DNA from: Actinoplanes couchii
Lineage (GTDB): Bacteria > Actinomycetota > Actinomycetes > Mycobacteriales > Micromonosporaceae
Direction: 5' to 3'
Assembly: GCF_016862075.1 (NCBI RefSeq)
Contig: NZ_BOMG01000039.1
Span: 1 to 64,000 of the forward strand
Length of the DNA: 64,000 bases
Shown here: one piece after another, positions 35,405 to 43,619 of the stretch
How the letters are laid out: every line of letters begins with the position of its first letter
Numbering within the stretch: the first letter of the stretch is position 1
Notes under the pieces: generated by a model
What the model saw: only the letters and a program-made list of their open reading frames with translations
Database searches by the model: none
What the model was told of the DNA's origin: nothing
Made by a program: the position numbers and the translations under genes

Positions 35405-35473
35405 ATGACCTTCTTCGTCGCGGACATCATCACCGCGGTGGCAGCCGATCGTGGCCCACCGGCGGATGAGTAG
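35405..35473 (+). CDS. Leaderless 22-codon small ORF
   Basis: Encodes MTFFVADIITAVAADRGPP-ADE and stops at TAG 35471-35473. CTGGCA (35369-35374), 18 nt, TATCGT (35393-35398), then 6 nt to ATG 35405 give a promoter-like arrangement for a leaderless mRNA. A strong intrinsic terminator follows 18 nt after the stop. Together this predicts a transcript of about 120 nt. It may be a leader peptide, a small protein, or the ORF of a dual-function RNA; no family is recognised. Confidence 0.5.
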   Translation: MTFFVADIITAVAADRGPPADE

Positions 35474-35490
35474 ACCTCACCATCCACCGC

Positions 35491-35522
35491 AAGGGCGAAG
35501 CAGACGGCTTCGGCCCTTTTTT
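35491..35522 (+). terminator. Intrinsic terminator after the small ORF
   Basis: AAGGGCGAAGC pairs with GCTTCGGCCCTT (one bulged G) around the loop AGACG and is followed by six T (35517-35522). It is one of the few U-tract terminators in the window and ends the small transcript 71 nt before the next gene. Confidence 0.8.
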
Positions 35523-35593
35523 GTTACCCGCGTTCCCGTCCGTCCCCGTTGAGTTCATCCCCGTTGTGTTCATCCACCGAAAGGAACCACCCT

Positions 35594-36331
35594 GTGAATC
35601 CCTCCCCCGACCTCGCCGTCGCCGTGGATCTCGGCAGCACCACCGCCGGCGTCTGGGCCGCCCGCCAGGGCGTCGTCAGCGGGCCCACCGGTGAGACCGC
35701 CGTCCACCGCGGCCGGGTCGCCGACGTCGACGGCTGCGCCACCCTGCTGACCCGGCTGGTCGAGAGCTACCCGGATCCGATGCACGCCGCCGACCTGCTC
35801 GTCGCCTGCCGCCCGGTGCTGACCACCGAGGCCGACGAGGCCCTGATGCGCAGAGTCCTGGACACCGTGTTCACCCCGCGCCGGATCGTCTTCATCGACA
35901 GCGTGCGGGCCGCCGCGATCGGCTCCGGCGCCACCGCGGGCACCCTGCTGATCGCCGACATCGGCGCGCGGGTGACCGAGGTCGCGTTGCTCGACCACGG
36001 CCGGGTGGTGGCCGCCCGCCGCACCGGCATCGGCACCCGCGACCTGGCCGCCGGCGCCACCGTCGACCTTCTCACCGACGTGGTCGCCGGGCACCTCGGC
36101 GAACTGCGCGACGAATGCGAGGACACCGACCTGACCGAGGCCGACGACCGCGGGCTGCTGCTCGTCGGCGACGGCGCCTCCCACCCCGGGCTGCCCGAAG
36201 CCCTGGCCGGCGCCGTCGATCTGCGGGTGCACCGCGCCACCGATCCGCACACCGCGGCACTCAACGGCGCCCGGATCGCCGCCGTCTCCGCCCTGCGCCA
36301 CCCGAGCCGGGGCGCTTTCCAGCGACGATAG
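35594..36331 (+). CDS. Hsp70/MreB-fold (actin-like ATPase) protein
   Basis: 245 aa, shorter than MreB or DnaK. It has the phosphate-1 loop DLGSTTAGVW, the phosphate-2 loop IADIGARVTEVALL, and an adenosine-like LLLVGDGASHPGLPEAL, so an actin-like ATPase fold is likely. The N-terminal region resembles rod-shape/Hsp70-like proteins of actinomycetes. GTG 35594 with AAAGGA before it is preferred to an upstream TTG. Function unknown. Confidence 0.7.
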   Translation: MNPSPDLAVAVDLGSTTAGVWAARQGVVSGPTGETAVHRGRVADVDGCATLLTRLVESYPDPMHAADLLVACRPVLTTEADEALMRRVLDTVFTPRRIVFIDSVRAAAIGSGATAGTLLIADIGARVTEVALLDHGRVVAARRTGIGTRDLAAGATVDLLTDVVAGHLGELRDECEDTDLTEADDRGLLLVGDGASHPGLPEALAGAVDLRVHRATDPHTAALNGARIAAVSALRHPSRGAFQRR

Positions 36332-36352
36332 GCGCTGTGCGCCCTTGTTGTC

Positions 36353-37741
36353 CTACGCCTGCTTCGAGGCCAGCTCGACCACGGTGATGTCGGACGGGGC
36401 GCCCACCCGGACCGGCGGGCCCCACGCTCCGGCGCCACGGCTCACGTAGAGCTGTGTGTCGCCGTAGCGCTCCAGGCCCGCCAGGGTCGGGTTCGACTGC
36501 TCGGCGATGAGCGTGGCCGGCCACATCTGGCCGCCGTGCGTGTGCCCGGACAGCTGCAGGTCCACCCCGTGTTTCACCGCGTCGTGGATGACGATCGGCT
36601 GGTGCGCCATCAGCACCGAGGCCCGCGCCGGATCACGGTCACCGAGCGCCTTGACGAAATCAGGCCCCGCACCCTCGTCCTCGCCCGCCACGTCGTTCAC
36701 CCCGGCCAGATCAAAACCGGGCATTGCGGTACGGGCGTTCTCCAGCGGTTTCCAGCCCAGCTCGCGGACCTTGTCCACCCATTCCTCGACACCGGAGAAG
36801 TACTCGTGGTTGCCGGTGACGAAGAACGTGCCGTGCCGGGACCGCAGCCCCCGCAACGGCTCCACCGACCCGGACAGATCCTCGACGGTCCCGTCGACCA
36901 GGTCGCCGACGACCGCGATCAGGTCGGGCTGGGTGGCGTTGATGGTGTCGGTGACCCGCTGCGCGAACCCACGGCCCAGGACAGCGCTGATGTGCACGTC
37001 ACTGACCACGGCGATCCGGAAGCCGTGAGCGCTGCGCGGCAGTTTCGCCAGCGGCACGGTGATCCGCTTGACGGACGGCCCGCTGACGACGCCCCAGGTC
37101 CCGTAGCCCACGGTGCCGAGGGCCGCTGCCGCTGCCGTCCCCCCGACCACCCGGGACACGAACCGCCGCCGGCTCAGACCGGCCTTGTCCCCCGCTGTTC
37201 CTGCCGGGCCGCCTCCCGCTGCTCCTGCCGGGCCGTCTCCCGCTCCTCCTACCGGGCCGCCTCCCGCGACGGGCTTCCCGTCACCGGGCTCGTCCTTCTC
37301 CGCGGGGCCGTCCTTCACCAGCAGGTCGCCCGGCACGCCGGTAGAACCCGTTGCGCCGACGGCGTCCGTGGATCCGGTCCCGGCGCCGACCGCCGCGGCC
37401 AGCGCCGGCTCTTTCTCGTCCTTGCGACCCAGCCACAGCGTGAGCAGCGGCCGGACCACCTCGCCGACCAGCACCGCGATCAGCAGGTAGAGGAAGACGG
37501 CCAGCCACAGGTAGCCGGGCCAGCCGAGCGCGCTCTTCACCACCAGCGGGACCGGCAGCGCCTCCCCGGCCATCGCCCCCAGCCCGAGGAGCGGAGCCGC
37601 GATGAAGAAAACCGTCCCGCCCCGCCGCCACCGCGATCCCGCAACGGTGGTGGCCACGACGAGACGCCGCCAGAGATACCAGTGAAGGGCGCCGAAGATC
37701 GCCACGACGGCAACCGCCGCCAGCACGGCAAATACGATCAT
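36353..37741 (-). CDS. Membrane metallophosphoesterase
   Basis: 462 aa. Three to four N-terminal membrane segments (residues 1-105), a Gly/Ala/Pro linker with repeated GGGP-x-G units (about 155-185), then SRRRFVSRVVGG plus a hydrophobic segment that looks like an internal twin-arginine signal, and a calcineurin-like catalytic domain: SDVHIS, GDLVDG, GNHEYF, MAHQP and GHTHGGQ. The catalytic part should face outside. Substrate (phosphodiester or lipid headgroup) unknown. Confidence 0.88.
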   Translation of the reverse strand: MIVFAVLAAVAVVAIFGALHWYLWRRLVVATTVAGSRWRRGGTVFFIAAPLLGLGAMAGEALPVPLVVKSALGWPGYLWLAVFLYLLIAVLVGEVVRPLLTLWLGRKDEKEPALAAAVGAGTGSTDAVGATGSTGVPGDLLVKDGPAEKDEPGDGKPVAGGGPVGGAGDGPAGAAGGGPAGTAGDKAGLSRRRFVSRVVGGTAAAAALGTVGYGTWGVVSGPSVKRITVPLAKLPRSAHGFRIAVVSDVHISAVLGRGFAQRVTDTINATQPDLIAVVGDLVDGTVEDLSGSVEPLRGLRSRHGTFFVTGNHEYFSGVEEWVDKVRELGWKPLENARTAMPGFDLAGVNDVAGEDEGAGPDFVKALGDRDPARASVLMAHQPIVIHDAVKHGVDLQLSGHTHGGQMWPATLIAEQSNPTLAGLERYGDTQLYVSRGAGAWGPPVRVGAPSDITVVELASKQA

Positions 37742-37904
37742 GAGTAGGCGCAGTCCTTAGCTCAGCCTCAATTGAGGCGCAACCTACCAGCGCCTTTCTG
37801 TCGGGAAGCTGAGAGCCGTGCACCGTCACGTTGCTCACACCACCACCGCGGTGCGTCACCCCTCCCCGAGCCGGCGGGCGGCTTCGAGCAGCAGCTCCAG
37901 AGGG

Positions 37905-38431
37905 CCGCACAACCACCGAGGGCAAGGCACTCAGCTCGCTGATGCGGTCGATCTGGGTGACCATCTCAGCGGGCCGGCACACCCGGTTCCGCAGGGCCTG
38001 TTCGGTGAAGAGGAATGGAACTGCCGATCCGGGTAGGTAAGGATCTCGCTGCGCCGGATCCGTGCGGTAACCGCCTCGGAGACGGCGGCCGCCGAGTCGG
38101 CGAGCCGCTCGTCGTCCGATTCGTCCTTCAGCCCGGTCATCACGGCCCGCGCGTACTCGCTCGTCTGAAGCAGGCCTGGAATGACCGCGGGCTGGAAGAC
38201 CCGGAACTCCTCCGCAGACGCCTCGATCCGGCCCATCTCATTCGGTGAGCTGACCATGCCTTGCTGCGCCCATTGCCAGTCGGTGACCCGATCGTCAGCA
38301 TGTTCGGCGGATTCGACGAGCCGCTCCATCTCGGCCTCCGGGATCCCGAGCGCGGCGGCGAGAAGCCGCACGTCGCGGGGTTCCGCCGTGACGACACCGT
38401 TCTCGAGGCGGGATATTTTCGCCTGACTCAT
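37905..38431 (-). pseudogene. Scr1/DUF5753 XRE-family regulator, frameshifted
   Basis: The upstream frame gives part of the helix-turn-helix (MSQAKISRLENGV), then RVFQPAVIPGLLQTSEYARA, the family signature, and RIRRSEILTYPDRQFH. After 38015 the match moves one frame: FLFTEQALRNRV, then CRPAEMVTQIDRISEL. One T is missing in the CATTCCTC run. The N-terminal half of the helix-turn-helix and the family C-terminus are also absent. It is a decayed copy of a regulator type abundant in actinomycetes, usually paired with a DUF397 gene; none is seen here. Confidence 0.75.
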
Positions 38432-38477
38432 CCCGACACGGTCACCCGGCGGAGCGGGAGTCGCTTGCCCCGTCCGG

Positions 38478-38556
38478 CCCTGGAGGAAAGCGTTCGGATC
38501 CTGTCCAGCCCTGATGGAAAGCGTTCGGATCCTCTGCCTAGCCCTGGAGGAAAGCG
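38478..38556. repeat. Tandem copies of the 3' end of the next gene
   Basis: CCCTGGAGGAAAGCGTTCGG begins a 31-nt unit (38478-38508); a 33-nt variant follows (38509-38541); and the third copy (from 38542) is the real 3' end of the minus-strand gene, coding AFLQG-stop. The tail of the gene has thus been duplicated twice downstream. Confidence 0.7.
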
Positions 38557-39341
38557 CGTAGCAGCGGGCCGGCGTAGGAGTGCAGCAGCGGGTTCCGGTC
38601 GGCCTCGGCGGTGAGGGTGGCGGTGTGTGGGCGCAGCAGCGCCGCCATGCCGGGGTCGGCGACCATCAGCTCCAGTTCGGCCGCCGCGGCCTCGGTGAGT
38701 TCCGGGTCAGGGTGGCCCGGCACGAACTCGTTCAGGTTGTCCCGGAGCATTCCCGACACGACGGCCTCGGCGATGTAGCGCTCCGGGGTCATCGCGGCCA
38801 GGGACATCGTCCGGCGGACCTCGTCCAGTTCGACCACCAGCAGCGGGTACCGGGACAGCGGCACGTGTTTCCACAACCAGTCCCGCACCGCCGACGCCTC
38901 GGGGCCCGGCCGACCGTCCGGAACCGGCTCCCCGAACGTCGCCGGGCGCTCCGGTGGCGGAAGTCCCTCGGTGTAGACCATCCGCCGCCAGGTGATCGGG
39001 CCGGCGTACTCGCGGAACAGCTCGGTCAGACCCGGGGTGTGACCGGTCTTCTCCAGCACCCGGATCTGCACCACGTCGTCCAGGTCCCGGTCCCCGGCGG
39101 CCAGCATCTCCTCGACCATCGCGACCCCGCGGCACACCAGCGCCGTGTCCCCGCGTTCGACGGCCTCCGCCAGGGCGTCGAGGAAGGCCATGGACATGAA
39201 CCGGTACGCGGTCAGGTCATCCGTGTCCCCGTGACAGCCGACCTCCCCCAGCTCCTCGAAGAGGATCTGCTCCCGAGCCTCCGGAAGCAGATCCCACAGG
39301 TAGTCCCGGAACCCGGCATACGTTGGAGATCGTTTGCTCAT
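38538..39341 (-). CDS. Hypothetical acidic protein, unrecognised
   Basis: About 267 aa with no signal or membrane segment; acidic and helix-rich (FRDYLWDLLPEAREQILFEE, LAEAVERGDTALVCRGVAMV, LVVELDEVRRTMSLAAMTPE). Starts at 39341 (MSKRSP) or 39371 are possible; neither has a strong ribosome site. The layout recalls large families of actinobacterial unknowns sometimes found as immunity-type proteins, but I cannot name it. It stands between two pseudogenes, and its 3' end is duplicated downstream. Confidence 0.6.
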   Translation of the reverse strand: MSKRSPTYAGFRDYLWDLLPEAREQILFEELGEVGCHGDTDDLTAYRFMSMAFLDALAEAVERGDTALVCRGVAMVEEMLAAGDRDLDDVVQIRVLEKTGHTPGLTELFREYAGPITWRRMVYTEGLPPPERPATFGEPVPDGRPGPEASAVRDWLWKHVPLSRYPLLVVELDEVRRTMSLAAMTPERYIAEAVVSGMLRDNLNEFVPGHPDPELTEAAAAELELMVADPGMAALLRPHTATLTAEADRNPLLHSYAGPLLRAFLQG

Positions 39342-39540
39342 CAGGCCCCGAATGATAGGCCAGACGCTCATCAGATGATCTTGCCAAGGGCCGGGAATGA
39401 TCACCCCTCCCGATCCAGGCGGCCGACCCACGCCCCGGCCGGCAGCCAGGGGCGACCCGGACAACGGCCGGGCGGTCGAGGCGGTGGCCATGGGCGGCCG
39501 AGGCCGCGGTGTTCCAGGAGTGCGGCCAGTGTGTAGCCGG

Positions 39541-40212
39541 CGGTGCCCAGGGTGGGGCTTCGGTTACGTCGTCGGCCGGCAGTGGGAGCTGATCGACGAG
39601 CTGGAACAGACCCGGACCAGACTGGCCGAGGCCGCGGTGGCCGAGGACCGGCAGCGCATCGCCCGGGACCTGCACGACCTGTTCGGCCGCGCTGGACGGC
39701 TCGTTCCGGGCCGGTCCGGAAGCGGGGCGCTGGGTGGTCCGCGCGACCCTGCCCCGACGGCTGGCCGGGGTGCCCGCGTGATCCGGGTGCTGCTTGTCGA
39801 CGACCATCCGATGGTGCGGGCCGGGCTTGGGGCTGATCCTGCGCAGTCAGGCCGACATGGAGCTGGCCGGGGAGTGCTCGGACGAGGCCGAGGCGGTTCG
39901 GGTGGCGGGGCGTGGATCGACGGCAGCCTGCTCGGGCCGATTCTCGACTCGTACCGGCGGCTGGCCCGCCCGCGACCCGGGCCGGGTCACGAACGGGTCG
40001 CCGCACTCACCGGCCGGGAGCGTGACGTGCTGCGCCTGATGGCCCGCGGCGCCTCCAACCAGGAGATCGCCGACCGGCTCGTCCTCGCCGAGACCACCGT
40101 CAAGTCACCCGTCTCGGCGCTGTTCACCGAGCTGGGCGCCCGGGACCGGGCCGCGGCCATCGTCCTGGCCTACGACACCGGCGTCGTCCACCCGGGCGGC
40201 GACCGGATCTAG
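39541..40212 (+). pseudogene. Collapsed histidine kinase/response regulator fusion
   Basis: One open frame joins remnants of a two-component pair: kinase pieces WELIDELEQTRTRLAEAA and RIARDLHDLFG, then a receiver start VIRVLLVDDHPMVRAGLG, then a LuxR helix-turn-helix LTGRERDVLRLMARGASNQE with ETTVKSPVSALFTELGARD. The kinase ATPase domain and most of the receiver are gone; receiver fragments continue in another frame (LILRSQADMELAGECSDEAE). The recognition helix has SP where SH is usual. It is a deletion scar of an HK-RR operon rather than a working fusion, though expression cannot be excluded. Confidence 0.75.
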
Positions 40213-41330
40213 AGGTACTTGCGGGCGAAGGCGATGTTGTTCGGCAGCGCCTGGGCCCACACGTTGTGGCCGGTGGCGTACTGGCGGTAGGTGACCTTCG
40301 TGCCGTTCAGCAGCATCTCGGTGACCTGCAGATCGGTCAGGAACGGGAAGGCCACCACGTCGAAGCGGCCCTGGTTCACCAGCACCGGCACGTCGTAACC
40401 GGAGACCGGCAGGCGGGTGACGTCGCGCAGCACCGCCGGGAAGTCGCCGGTGTTCAGCGGTTTGGCCAGCATCTGCCCGATCGAGACGCCCTGGGTACGG
40501 GTGTTCATGTCGAAGTAGCAGAGCCGGTGCGCGTCGTCGACGACCGCGCGCCCGGCCGGGGTCAGGTAGGCGTCGAGGTCGAAGTCGGGGCGGGCGGTCT
40601 CCAGTCCGGCGAGGATGTAGGAGACGTAGGTGGTGTAGTCGGGCGCGGGCAGCGGCGGGATGTACGGTCCGGCGAGCGGAATGTAACCGTCGACCTTGGT
40701 GGCCGGGGCGTCGGCCATCGCGGCGGCGAGCCGCAACTCCGGCGCGCGCTCCTTGGCCAGGGCCGCGGTGGCGAGGGTGGCATGGCCGCCCTGGGAGATG
40801 CCGTTCACCACGTAACTGCTGGACAGGGTGGGTGCGACAGCGCGGGCGGCGCGGACCGAGTCGATCACCGCGTTGGCTTCGGCGGTGGCGTCCAGGTAGG
40901 CGTGCGAGCCCTCGGTGCCGATGCCGATGTACTCGGTGGCGACGAAGGCGAAACCGGCCTGGATCCACGGGGTGACGACGTTGACGTCGGCGGCGGCCGT
41001 CCCGTAGTCGTCGGTGTAGGCGCAGTCGTCGCCGAGCCCGGCGGTGACGTGCGCGTTCGCCAGGATCGGCCAGCCGCTGGCGGGCGCCGTGCCGGTCGGC
41101 ACGTAGATGGTGGCGAGCGACTGGCGGGCCTGGCCGAGCGAGTTCTCGGTCCAGTAGGTGATCGTGGTGGCGGTGCTGCCGGGCGCTTGTCTGCCGGGAA
41201 GCGGCGCCGAGGAGACGACCGCCCCGGGCACGGCGGCCGGGGCAGCGGCCGACGCCGGAACAGCGGCGGCCGACGCCAGGAGCGGACCGAGCACCAGCGG
41301 TACGACACGACGGAGCGGAATCATCGGCAT
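40209..41330 (-). CDS. Secreted lipase-family alpha/beta hydrolase
   Basis: 373 aa with a cleavable signal (VVPLVLGPLLASAAAVPASA). The mature part fits the secretory lipase (LIP) family: nucleophile NGISQGGHATL, acidic residue region LVNQGRFDVVAF, and catalytic His in YATGHNVWAQ. It probably hydrolyses acylglycerols or other esters outside the cell. ATG 41330 has GAGAGGTG before it. An iron box lies over the promoter, so expression is likely raised when iron is low. Confidence 0.85.
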   Translation of the reverse strand: MPMIPLRRVVPLVLGPLLASAAAVPASAAAPAAVPGAVVSSAPLPGRQAPGSTATTITYWTENSLGQARQSLATIYVPTGTAPASGWPILANAHVTAGLGDDCAYTDDYGTAAADVNVVTPWIQAGFAFVATEYIGIGTEGSHAYLDATAEANAVIDSVRAARAVAPTLSSSYVVNGISQGGHATLATAALAKERAPELRLAAAMADAPATKVDGYIPLAGPYIPPLPAPDYTTYVSYILAGLETARPDFDLDAYLTPAGRAVVDDAHRLCYFDMNTRTQGVSIGQMLAKPLNTGDFPAVLRDVTRLPVSGYDVPVLVNQGRFDVVAFPFLTDLQVTEMLLNGTKVTYRQYATGHNVWAQALPNNIAFARKYL

Positions 41331-41352
41331 CCATCACCTCTCGGTATTCTAG

Positions 41353-41371
41353 TTAGGTTAGCCAAACCTAA
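41353..41371. promoter_or_regulatory. Iron box (DtxR/IdeR/DmdR-type operator)
   Basis: TTAGGTTAGCCAAACCTAA matches 17 of 19 positions of the classical iron box TTAGGTTAGGCTAACCTAA, with perfect 7-bp arms. On the minus strand it precedes a -10-like TAGAAT, so a bound regulator would block the lipase promoter. The divergent side reads toward no close gene. Confidence 0.8.
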
Positions 41372-41421
41372 CATCAGCCAGTGACCGCGGTCGACGGAAG
41401 GGGTCGATTGAGGACGGTCCG

Positions 41422-41769
41422 TCAGTAGGTGAGCACCCGCAGCGTCAGCGCCGCGCCGCCGGCCACCAGCAGGACCACCGGGGCCACCACGTTGAAGTCG
41501 CGGATCCGCAGGTGGGAGCCGACCGCGCCGACGAAGTAGGCGATCACGCCGACCGCCGCGGCGGCGCCGAGCGGCCACCAGAACAGGCCGGCGACCAGAC
41601 CCAGGGCGCCGGCGATCTCGGCGGCGGCCAGCAGCGGCAGGGCCCGATCGGTGACGCCGACCCTGGTCAAGGTCTCGACCTGGCGCGGGTCGCGGACGAG
41701 TTTGCCCCGGGCCGAGACGACCAGGATCGCGGCGAGCAGGACCGAGACGACGGCGGTGGCGATGAACAT
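41422..41769 (-). CDS. DoxX-like membrane protein
   Basis: 115 aa with four membrane segments and the DoxX-type features ARGKLVRDP, LPLLAAAEIAGALGLVAG and the second pair of helices. Such proteins are linked to redox or thiol stress. It is divergent from an HxlR regulator across a perfect 14-bp-arm inverted repeat, so it is the likely target. Confidence 0.87.
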   Translation of the reverse strand: MFIATAVVSVLLAAILVVSARGKLVRDPRQVETLTRVGVTDRALPLLAAAEIAGALGLVAGLFWWPLGAAAAVGVIAYFVGAVGSHLRIRDFNVVAPVVLLVAGGAALTLRVLTY

Positions 41770-41789
41770 GACGACTCCTAAGGCTTGGA

Positions 41790-41828
41790 TTTTCCGAGTC
41801 GCTAGTAAAAAACGAGCGACTCGGAAAA
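41790..41828. promoter_or_regulatory. HxlR operator, perfect 14-bp inverted repeat
   Basis: TTTTCCGAGTCGCT (41790-41803) and AGCGACTCGGAAAA (41815-41828) are perfect complements around the A-rich 11-nt spacer AGTAAAAAACG. It lies between the DoxX and HxlR starts and can control both. Confidence 0.82.
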
Positions 41829-41854
41829 GCTAGCACCCCGGGTAGGGTTGATCC

Positions 41855-42193
41855 GTGGGCAGAGTGAGTGACACGCGACACGAGGACCGGGCCTGCAGCG
41901 CCGCCCTGGCGCGGGCCTTCGGGTTCCTGGGCAAGCGGTGGAACGGGATGATCCTGGCGACCCTGCTGGAGGGGCCGGCCGGTTTCGCCGAGCTGCGGCG
42001 GGCCGTCGGCAAGGTCCACGACTCGGTGCTGTCCGAGCGGCTCAACGAGCTGGGCAGCGCCGGGCTGGTCGAGCGGGTCGTCGCGGAGGGGCCGCCGCTG
42101 GCGGTCAGTTACCGGCTCACCGAGCGCGGCCAGGCCCTGCTCCCGGCCCTGCGTGAGCTGACCACCTGGGCCGAGGCCAACCTGCCCGAGTGA
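41855..42193 (+). CDS. HxlR-family transcriptional regulator
   Basis: 112 aa winged-helix regulator: ALARAFGFLGKRWNGMILAT, FAELRRAVGKVHDSVLSERL, wing RLTERGQALLP. A single Cys near the N-terminus (DRACSAAL) is in the place used for redox sensing in several HxlR proteins. The start is GTG 41855 with TAGGGT ending 6 nt before, so probably leaderless. It probably represses DoxX in response to electrophiles or oxidants. The stop TGA abuts the opposing MFS stop. Confidence 0.9.
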   Translation: MGRVSDTRHEDRACSAALARAFGFLGKRWNGMILATLLEGPAGFAELRRAVGKVHDSVLSERLNELGSAGLVERVVAEGPPLAVSYRLTERGQALLPALRELTTWAEANLPE

Positions 42194-43417
42194 TCAGCTG
42201 ACGGTCTGCTTCCCCAGCGACCGCAGGGCGCCGCTCAGATACATGGCGATGGTGATCGCCGCAGTCAGAGCGGCGAAGACCAGAAAGGTCACCAGCCGGC
42301 CGTACGCATCGTAGAGCAGCCCCACGATCACCGGGCCGACCGGCGTGGCACACGTGGCCACCAGCATCGCCGAACTGACCACCCGGCCCTGCATCTCCGG
42401 TGCCGTCCGGTCCAGCAGCAGCGTCATGATCAGGGCGTTCGCCGGGGTCGCGGTGAAGTACATCACCGCCAGCATGGCGCCGACGGCGAGGGGCCGGCTG
42501 GTCCAGCCGAGCACCGCGAACGCCACCGTGGTGGTCCAGCCGAAGATCGCGATCAGCGCGAACCCGGACAGCATCCGGCGCATCCGGCCGGTCGCCCACG
42601 CGCCGAGGATGCCGCCCACCCCGCCGATCGCGAAGGCCAGCCCGATACCGGAGGCGACCACCCCGGTGTCCGCGCCCGCGGCGACGATGATCAGGGGCAG
42701 GCTCACGAACAGCACCTGCAACGCGGTGGCGCAGAACAGGATCGACCGCAGCGTCGGATGGTGCCACAGATAGCGCAGCCCGGCGGTCAGGTCGCGCCGG
42801 AGCGGCGCCCGCTCCGGCGGTGGGCCGTCGTCGTGCAGCGGCGTCCGGATCAGCAGCGTGAGCAGGGCACCGAGCAGGTACGACACGGCATCGGCGAGCA
42901 CCGGGAGCCCCGGCCACAGCCCGTAGAGGTGACCACCGGCCGGCTGCCCGGTCAGCGTCGCGACGTGCGAGCGCGCCTCGTTCTGCGCGAACGCCGCCGG
43001 CAACTGCTCGGCCGGGACGACGTGCCGCACCACCACCGTCTGGGCCGCCCCGCTCACCGCACCGGCCAGCGAACTGATCGCGGTGGTGATCAGCAGCAGC
43101 GGCAGACCGACCCGGTCGTACGCCACGCCGACCACGACGGCCGCGGCGGCCAGCGCCCGCACCAGGTCACCGACGACCAGCAGCGCCTTGCGGGGCAACC
43201 GGTCGGTCAGCAGACCAGCCGGGAGCAGCATCAGCGCGTTGGCCGCCAGCCCGACGAACCCCACCAGCCCCGCCTGCGAGACGGAACCGGTGGCGGCGAG
43301 AGCCAGCAGCGGGTACGCCACCGCCGCCAGACTGGACCCGAACGCCGACAGCGCCTGCCCGGTCCACAGCAGTAGGAAGTCACGGTTGCGCCAGAGCGAG
43401 CGGGGAGCCTCAGTCAT
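42194..43417 (-). CDS. MFS transporter
   Basis: 407 aa with twelve predicted membrane segments. Family motifs: LLTDRLPRKALLVVGDLVRA (loop 2-3) and ATGRMRRMLSGFALIAIFGW-type loop 8-9. Resembles the DHA3 drug-efflux group of actinobacteria. ATG 43417 overlaps the 3' end of the XRE gene by 8 nt, making it the last gene of a DUF2975-XRE-MFS unit. Confidence 0.9.
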   Translation of the reverse strand: MTEAPRSLWRNRDFLLLWTGQALSAFGSSLAAVAYPLLALAATGSVSQAGLVGFVGLAANALMLLPAGLLTDRLPRKALLVVGDLVRALAAAAVVVGVAYDRVGLPLLLITTAISSLAGAVSGAAQTVVVRHVVPAEQLPAAFAQNEARSHVATLTGQPAGGHLYGLWPGLPVLADAVSYLLGALLTLLIRTPLHDDGPPPERAPLRRDLTAGLRYLWHHPTLRSILFCATALQVLFVSLPLIIVAAGADTGVVASGIGLAFAIGGVGGILGAWATGRMRRMLSGFALIAIFGWTTTVAFAVLGWTSRPLAVGAMLAVMYFTATPANALIMTLLLDRTAPEMQGRVVSSAMLVATCATPVGPVIVGLLYDAYGRLVTFLVFAALTAAITIAMYLSGALRSLGKQTVS

Positions 43418-43619
43418 CCGGAACCCAGCGCAGGATGTCACCCGGCTGGCACTCGAGGACCTGGCAGATCGCATCCAGGGTGCTGAACCGGATCGCCTTG
43501 GCGCGGCCGTTCTTCAACACCGAGATGTTGGCGGCGCTGATGTTCACCGCGGCCACGAAGTCACCCACCGACATCTTCCTCTTGGCCAGCTGGACATCGA
43601 TGTCGACAATAATCGCCAT
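43410..43619 (-). CDS. Small XRE (Cro/CI) regulator, YozG-like
   Basis: 69 aa consisting only of a Cro/CI helix-turn-helix (LAKRKMSVGDFVAAVNISAA, NISVLKNGRAKAIRFSTLDA, ICQVLECQPGDILRWVPDD). Such short XRE proteins are typically paired with a DUF2975 membrane protein, exactly as here (4-nt overlap). It probably binds the palindrome at 44118-44132. Confidence 0.9.
   Translation of the reverse strand: MAIIVDIDVQLAKRKMSVGDFVAAVNISAANISVLKNGRAKAIRFSTLDAICQVLECQPGDILRWVPDD

Noticed and set aside
37190..37270. Short tandem repeats resembling a repeat array
   Set aside because: They encode the Gly/Ala/Pro linker of the metallophosphoesterase; no CRISPR-like spacing.
40209..41330. Interpretation as cutinase or polyester hydrolase
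   Set aside because: The GISQGG nucleophile, length and overall order fit the secretory lipase family better.
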